DNA from: Cliona cf. orientalis | Taxonomy: Eukaryota > Porifera > Demospongiae > Clionaida > Clionaidae | Length of the DNA stretch: 64,000 nucleotides | Assembly: GCA_963930775.1 (NCBI GenBank) | Contig: OZ005706.1 | Span: 5,700,546 to 5,764,545 of the forward strand | Direction: 5' to 3' | Part shown: positions 61,540-64,000 of the stretch, one piece after another | Layout of the letters: each line of letters starts with the position of its first letter | Numbering within the stretch: the first letter of the stretch is position 1 | The notes under the pieces: model-generated | What the model was told of the DNA's origin: nothing | Database searches by the model: none | Seen by the model: the letters and a program-made list of their open reading frames with translations, nothing else | Translations under genes and position numbers: made by a program

Positions 61540-62749
61540 AGTGAGATTATGAGTGATATTATTCATCATAGAATGCTTATGACGATAATATGTATTGTAT
61601 TTTCTAGATGGTCAAGAAGTGGAGGCAGTACTTGCATCAGTGAACGATACTGTGTTGGGTAAGTGGTGCAATGTGCGAAATCTAATGCCCGTGTATGGAT
61701 CTGAAATTCATTCGGATTCTCTCTGCAGAAAAAGAGCATTGGAATATTTTGATCATCGAGTGTAAATCGTTGTCTAGCAATTGGGAGAAAGTCAGTGGAT
61801 ATCTGGGCCTCTCCTTCGAATTGATTGACACTATCAAACGGGACAACCCCAGGGACAGCACTGGCTGTTGGAATGAAGCCCTCAAGGAGTGGATCAAACA
61901 GAACTACAACACGAAGAAATTTGGTCGACCATCATGGAGGAGTCTTCTCAGAGCTGTGGCTGAAGTAGACAAGCGTCAGTTTCAGAAGTTAGCAGCAGAG
62001 CATCAAGGTGAGAAACTAATATTCCATCATTTACTCTGTAACTATGATACTTTGTTCTCTATAGCTGCCAGTGTAATATGTCAAGGCGGTGAAGAGAGCA
62101 TTTCCAGTGAAGTTCAAACCAGCAGTAGTGAATCTAAAGGTTTGTTGTAAATTAACAATAATAATTTACTAGTTATGTACATGTATATGACTTTCATAGT
62201 CTCTATACTGTTTTATCATCTTCTTAATGTTAATGCTATGTGTTGTATCATTTTTCAGAACCGGTAGGGACGTTTGCTGAGTCAGACCCAACAGTACCCA
62301 CCATGATATCTCCTCAACAAAAGGAGCAGCTTCGTCGAAAGCAATACTTCGAGTCCGAGCAAATAATATACAAATTTCAGAAACTATTCACATCCACGAA
62401 GAAATCTCTACGTGAGGAAAAAGTCTCCGTTGCTGAGCTTATCAGTCATTTAGAGTGCTTAGGATCAATCAAACCAACATATGTAGATATTGGTCGATCT
62501 CCACTGCGAAGCCAGCTACCAGGGCTAGCTGACGCTAAGACTGTTGATGCTGTCATGTCCGTTGTCAAGGACTACTGTTCATTCTTCAATTACCACATGG
62601 TGGAGCACATCATCGATGAATTCGGGACAAAGCAAGACAAGGAGAACATGGCCAGCTACAAAGAGGACTTCACCAAATATGCCGAGTGCTGCATTACACA
62701 ATGTCCTTCAGAGGTTGGGAAAATGAGTGAAGAGGGGTGCGTATGGCAT

Positions 62750-62945
62750 TCCAACACTGACAAAATTGGCAAGCTCAAATATATGATCAAACTTGAGTCA
62801 GATATATGGTCAAACTCAAATATGTGGTCAAAATTGTTGCCTATGTATGGTCAAAGCCAAATATATAGTCAAATTTTATATGATCAAACTCAAATACATG
62901 GTCAAACGAAAGTTATGGTCATTTTTCCCATATATGGTCAAACAT
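62750..62945. repeat. Short tandem repeat of ATATGGTCAAA units
   Basis: About ten degenerate units of 17-20 bp (ATATGGTCAAACTCAAAT). One further unit lies at 63384-63395 beyond the element at 62955-63383, so the element seems to have inserted into this repeat. Confidence 0.75.
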
Positions 62946-62954
62946 GCAGCAAAT

Positions 62955-63383
62955 ATATCAGGCGCGTAGGCAGGGGGGCTTCCATGTTGCCTGGAAGCCC
63001 CCCCTCCCCCCTCCTCACTCCCCGACAAACCATATCTATGGTACAAGTGCGCGCGCGTTAAGTTGGGATAGCAGCATGCTCCGCCTACTCAGTGGGCGAA
63101 CTTTGACCCTGCAACTCAAGGACCAGAATGGTGGAGAGAAGATAGAAAAAGCTTGAGTATTTTTTACGAAAGTGAGCGCTCCCGCTTCTAGAGGTATGGC
63201 ACTGGAAAACATTGTATGAAAAAAACATGACATTGTATTGTTCATAATAGTAGCTATTGTCACTTATCGACATCTATACCGATTTATGAAAATTTTTACG
63301 GGCATGTGCAAGTGCATGCACTCATTTTATACCACTTCTTCCCCTATGGAAGCCCCCTAAAACTTTTTCTGCCTACGCCACTG
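62955..63383. mobile_element. ~430 bp inverted-repeat element in gene C
   Basis: GGCGCGTAGGCAGGGGGGCT, then TCCAT, at the left pairs with ATGGAAGCCCCCTAAAACTT, then TTTCTGCCTACGCC, at the right. The flanking ATATGGTCAAA units on both sides are consistent with insertion into the tandem repeat. Confidence 0.65.
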
Positions 63384-63483
63384 TATATGGTCAAAATTCA
63401 AGAAGATCCCTTACATAATAGTCACGGATATGACGTATTAATTGGACCGACGTGACGTCAACAGAATCATAGCCAGAATCCGC

Positions 63484-64000
63484 GTTCACGAATAAAATTC
63501 GCGATCGCGCGCACAAACGTACACTCTCGATCCTTACCTTATGTAGTCTCATTCACGGACCCGCCCCCTTTAGGGCGGAGTCTGGGGACTTGACCATTTC
63601 GCTCCGCTCCTACGTGGGAGGGCTGGTGCGTGAGACTAGGTACAATCGGAGCAGTATGGTAAGCATGAATGAAACTACTAGCTATTCATGCACTATAATA
63701 TATCCTACTACACCTGGTGTGTCCGAGGCTTACCTTGGCTAGCCTTATCCCCAGGTCCTCTCTCGATCTCCCAGTATTTTAATATTATGAAAGATAGAGA
63801 GAGGGCCTGGGGACACGGCTAGCTCAGCTAATTTCATTCATACTTACCTTACAATGTCCGATTGTACCTATTCTCGCGCGCCAGCCCTACGAAGGAGGGA
63901 TTGTAGCGGAGCGAGATGGCCAAGTCCCCAGAGGGGGCGGGTCCGAGAACGAGACTACGTAGCGGGTAAAGGGATCGTTTGTGCGCGCGATCGCGAATTT
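63484..64000. mobile_element. Foldback element, runs off the window
   Basis: AAATTCGCGATCGCGCGCAC, GTAGTCTC, CGGACCCGCCCCCT, GGACTTG and CGCTCCGCT at 63494-63610 recur inverted at 63888-64000 (AGCGGAGCGAGATGGCCAAG; GCGGGTCCGAGAACGAGACT; GCGCGCGATCGCGAATTT). The middle (CCCCAGGTCCTCTCTCGATC and its inverse) is also self-complementary. Non-coding. Confidence 0.75.

Larger units (their letters stand above)
60871..63061 (+). pseudogene. Gene C: membrane module-2A-DEATH-X protein, truncated by insertion
   Basis: Exons: 60871-61540, 61608-61658, 61729-62007, 62065-62139, then 62259 onward. All phases join up to about 62737. The N-terminal module closely follows gene B (KLLAIVCKIVFKLLAIVCK repeat blocks). 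DVELNPGP is at residues 216-223. DEATH domain about 241-333 (TGCWNEALKEWIKQNYN; RPSWRSLLRAVAEVD). Domain X begins normally (DYCSFFNYHMVEHIIDEFG) but similarity to A and B stops after KMSEEGC at about 62737. The frame then runs through inserted repeat sequence to a stop at 63061. No ankyrin exon is seen in the remaining 1 kb. A shortened protein could still be made; the upstream 2A product is fully preserved. Confidence 0.8.

Overview
The window reads as a piece of a demosponge nuclear genome (Amphimedon-like, by inference). Genes have many short exons separated by mostly 50-400 bp GT-AG introns. The protein families fit a sponge: a receptor tyrosine kinase with IPT domains, DEATH/ankyrin proteins with an N-terminal 2A peptide, and animal ciliary, TOM40 and UBASH3 relatives. 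Transposons and satellites are dense. No bacterial-type operons, rRNA, tRNA or CRISPR arrays were recognised. All exon joins below were made by eye from splice consensus and reading phase.

Layout. 1-3.6 kb: 3' part of an IPT-domain receptor tyrosine kinase (+). 3.7-11.6 kb: decayed copy of a ciliary ASH/MSP-domain gene (-), split by a 5.2 kb Mutator-like element (6232-11437) with long terminal inverted repeats and a 9 bp target duplication. 11.7-20.0 kb: gene-poor, with several small inverted-repeat elements, a roughly 105 bp degenerate tandem repeat, and five tandem 410-460 bp GC-rich units. 20041-29859: a candidate complete CACTA/EnSpm-like transposon with two divergent genes, a broken SAM-domain gene (-) and an intact 821-codon zinc-finger/transposase-like gene (+). 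30.7-32.8 kb: higher-order minisatellite. 33161-35923: hAT-like transposon with a ZMYM1-like transposase broken once. 37-63 kb: three tandem genes (A, B, C), each coding for a membrane segment, a 2A ribosome-skipping motif, a DEATH domain and a sponge-type 'YCSFFNY' domain; A and B continue into ankyrin repeats. Upstream of B and C lie truncated copies of UBASH3-like and TOM40-like exons on the minus strand, so a unit of about 8 kb was duplicated. Between A and B lie a 2.6 kb inverted-repeat element (41860-44471) and the second, better copy of the ciliary gene (45.0-49.9 kb). 63.4-64.0 kb: a foldback element runs off the end.

How parts work together. The main functional candidates are genes A and B. 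Both have continuous reading frames across all inferred splices (909 and 1040 aa) and are predicted to make two proteins from one mRNA: a hydrophobic N-terminal peptide, and a DEATH-X-ankyrin protein that resembles an innate-immune adaptor or receptor. Gene C keeps the first half but is cut by an insertion. The second notable system is the head-to-head SAM gene plus transposase-like gene enclosed by CACTG/CACAG ends, which looks like a two-component animal CACTA transposon.
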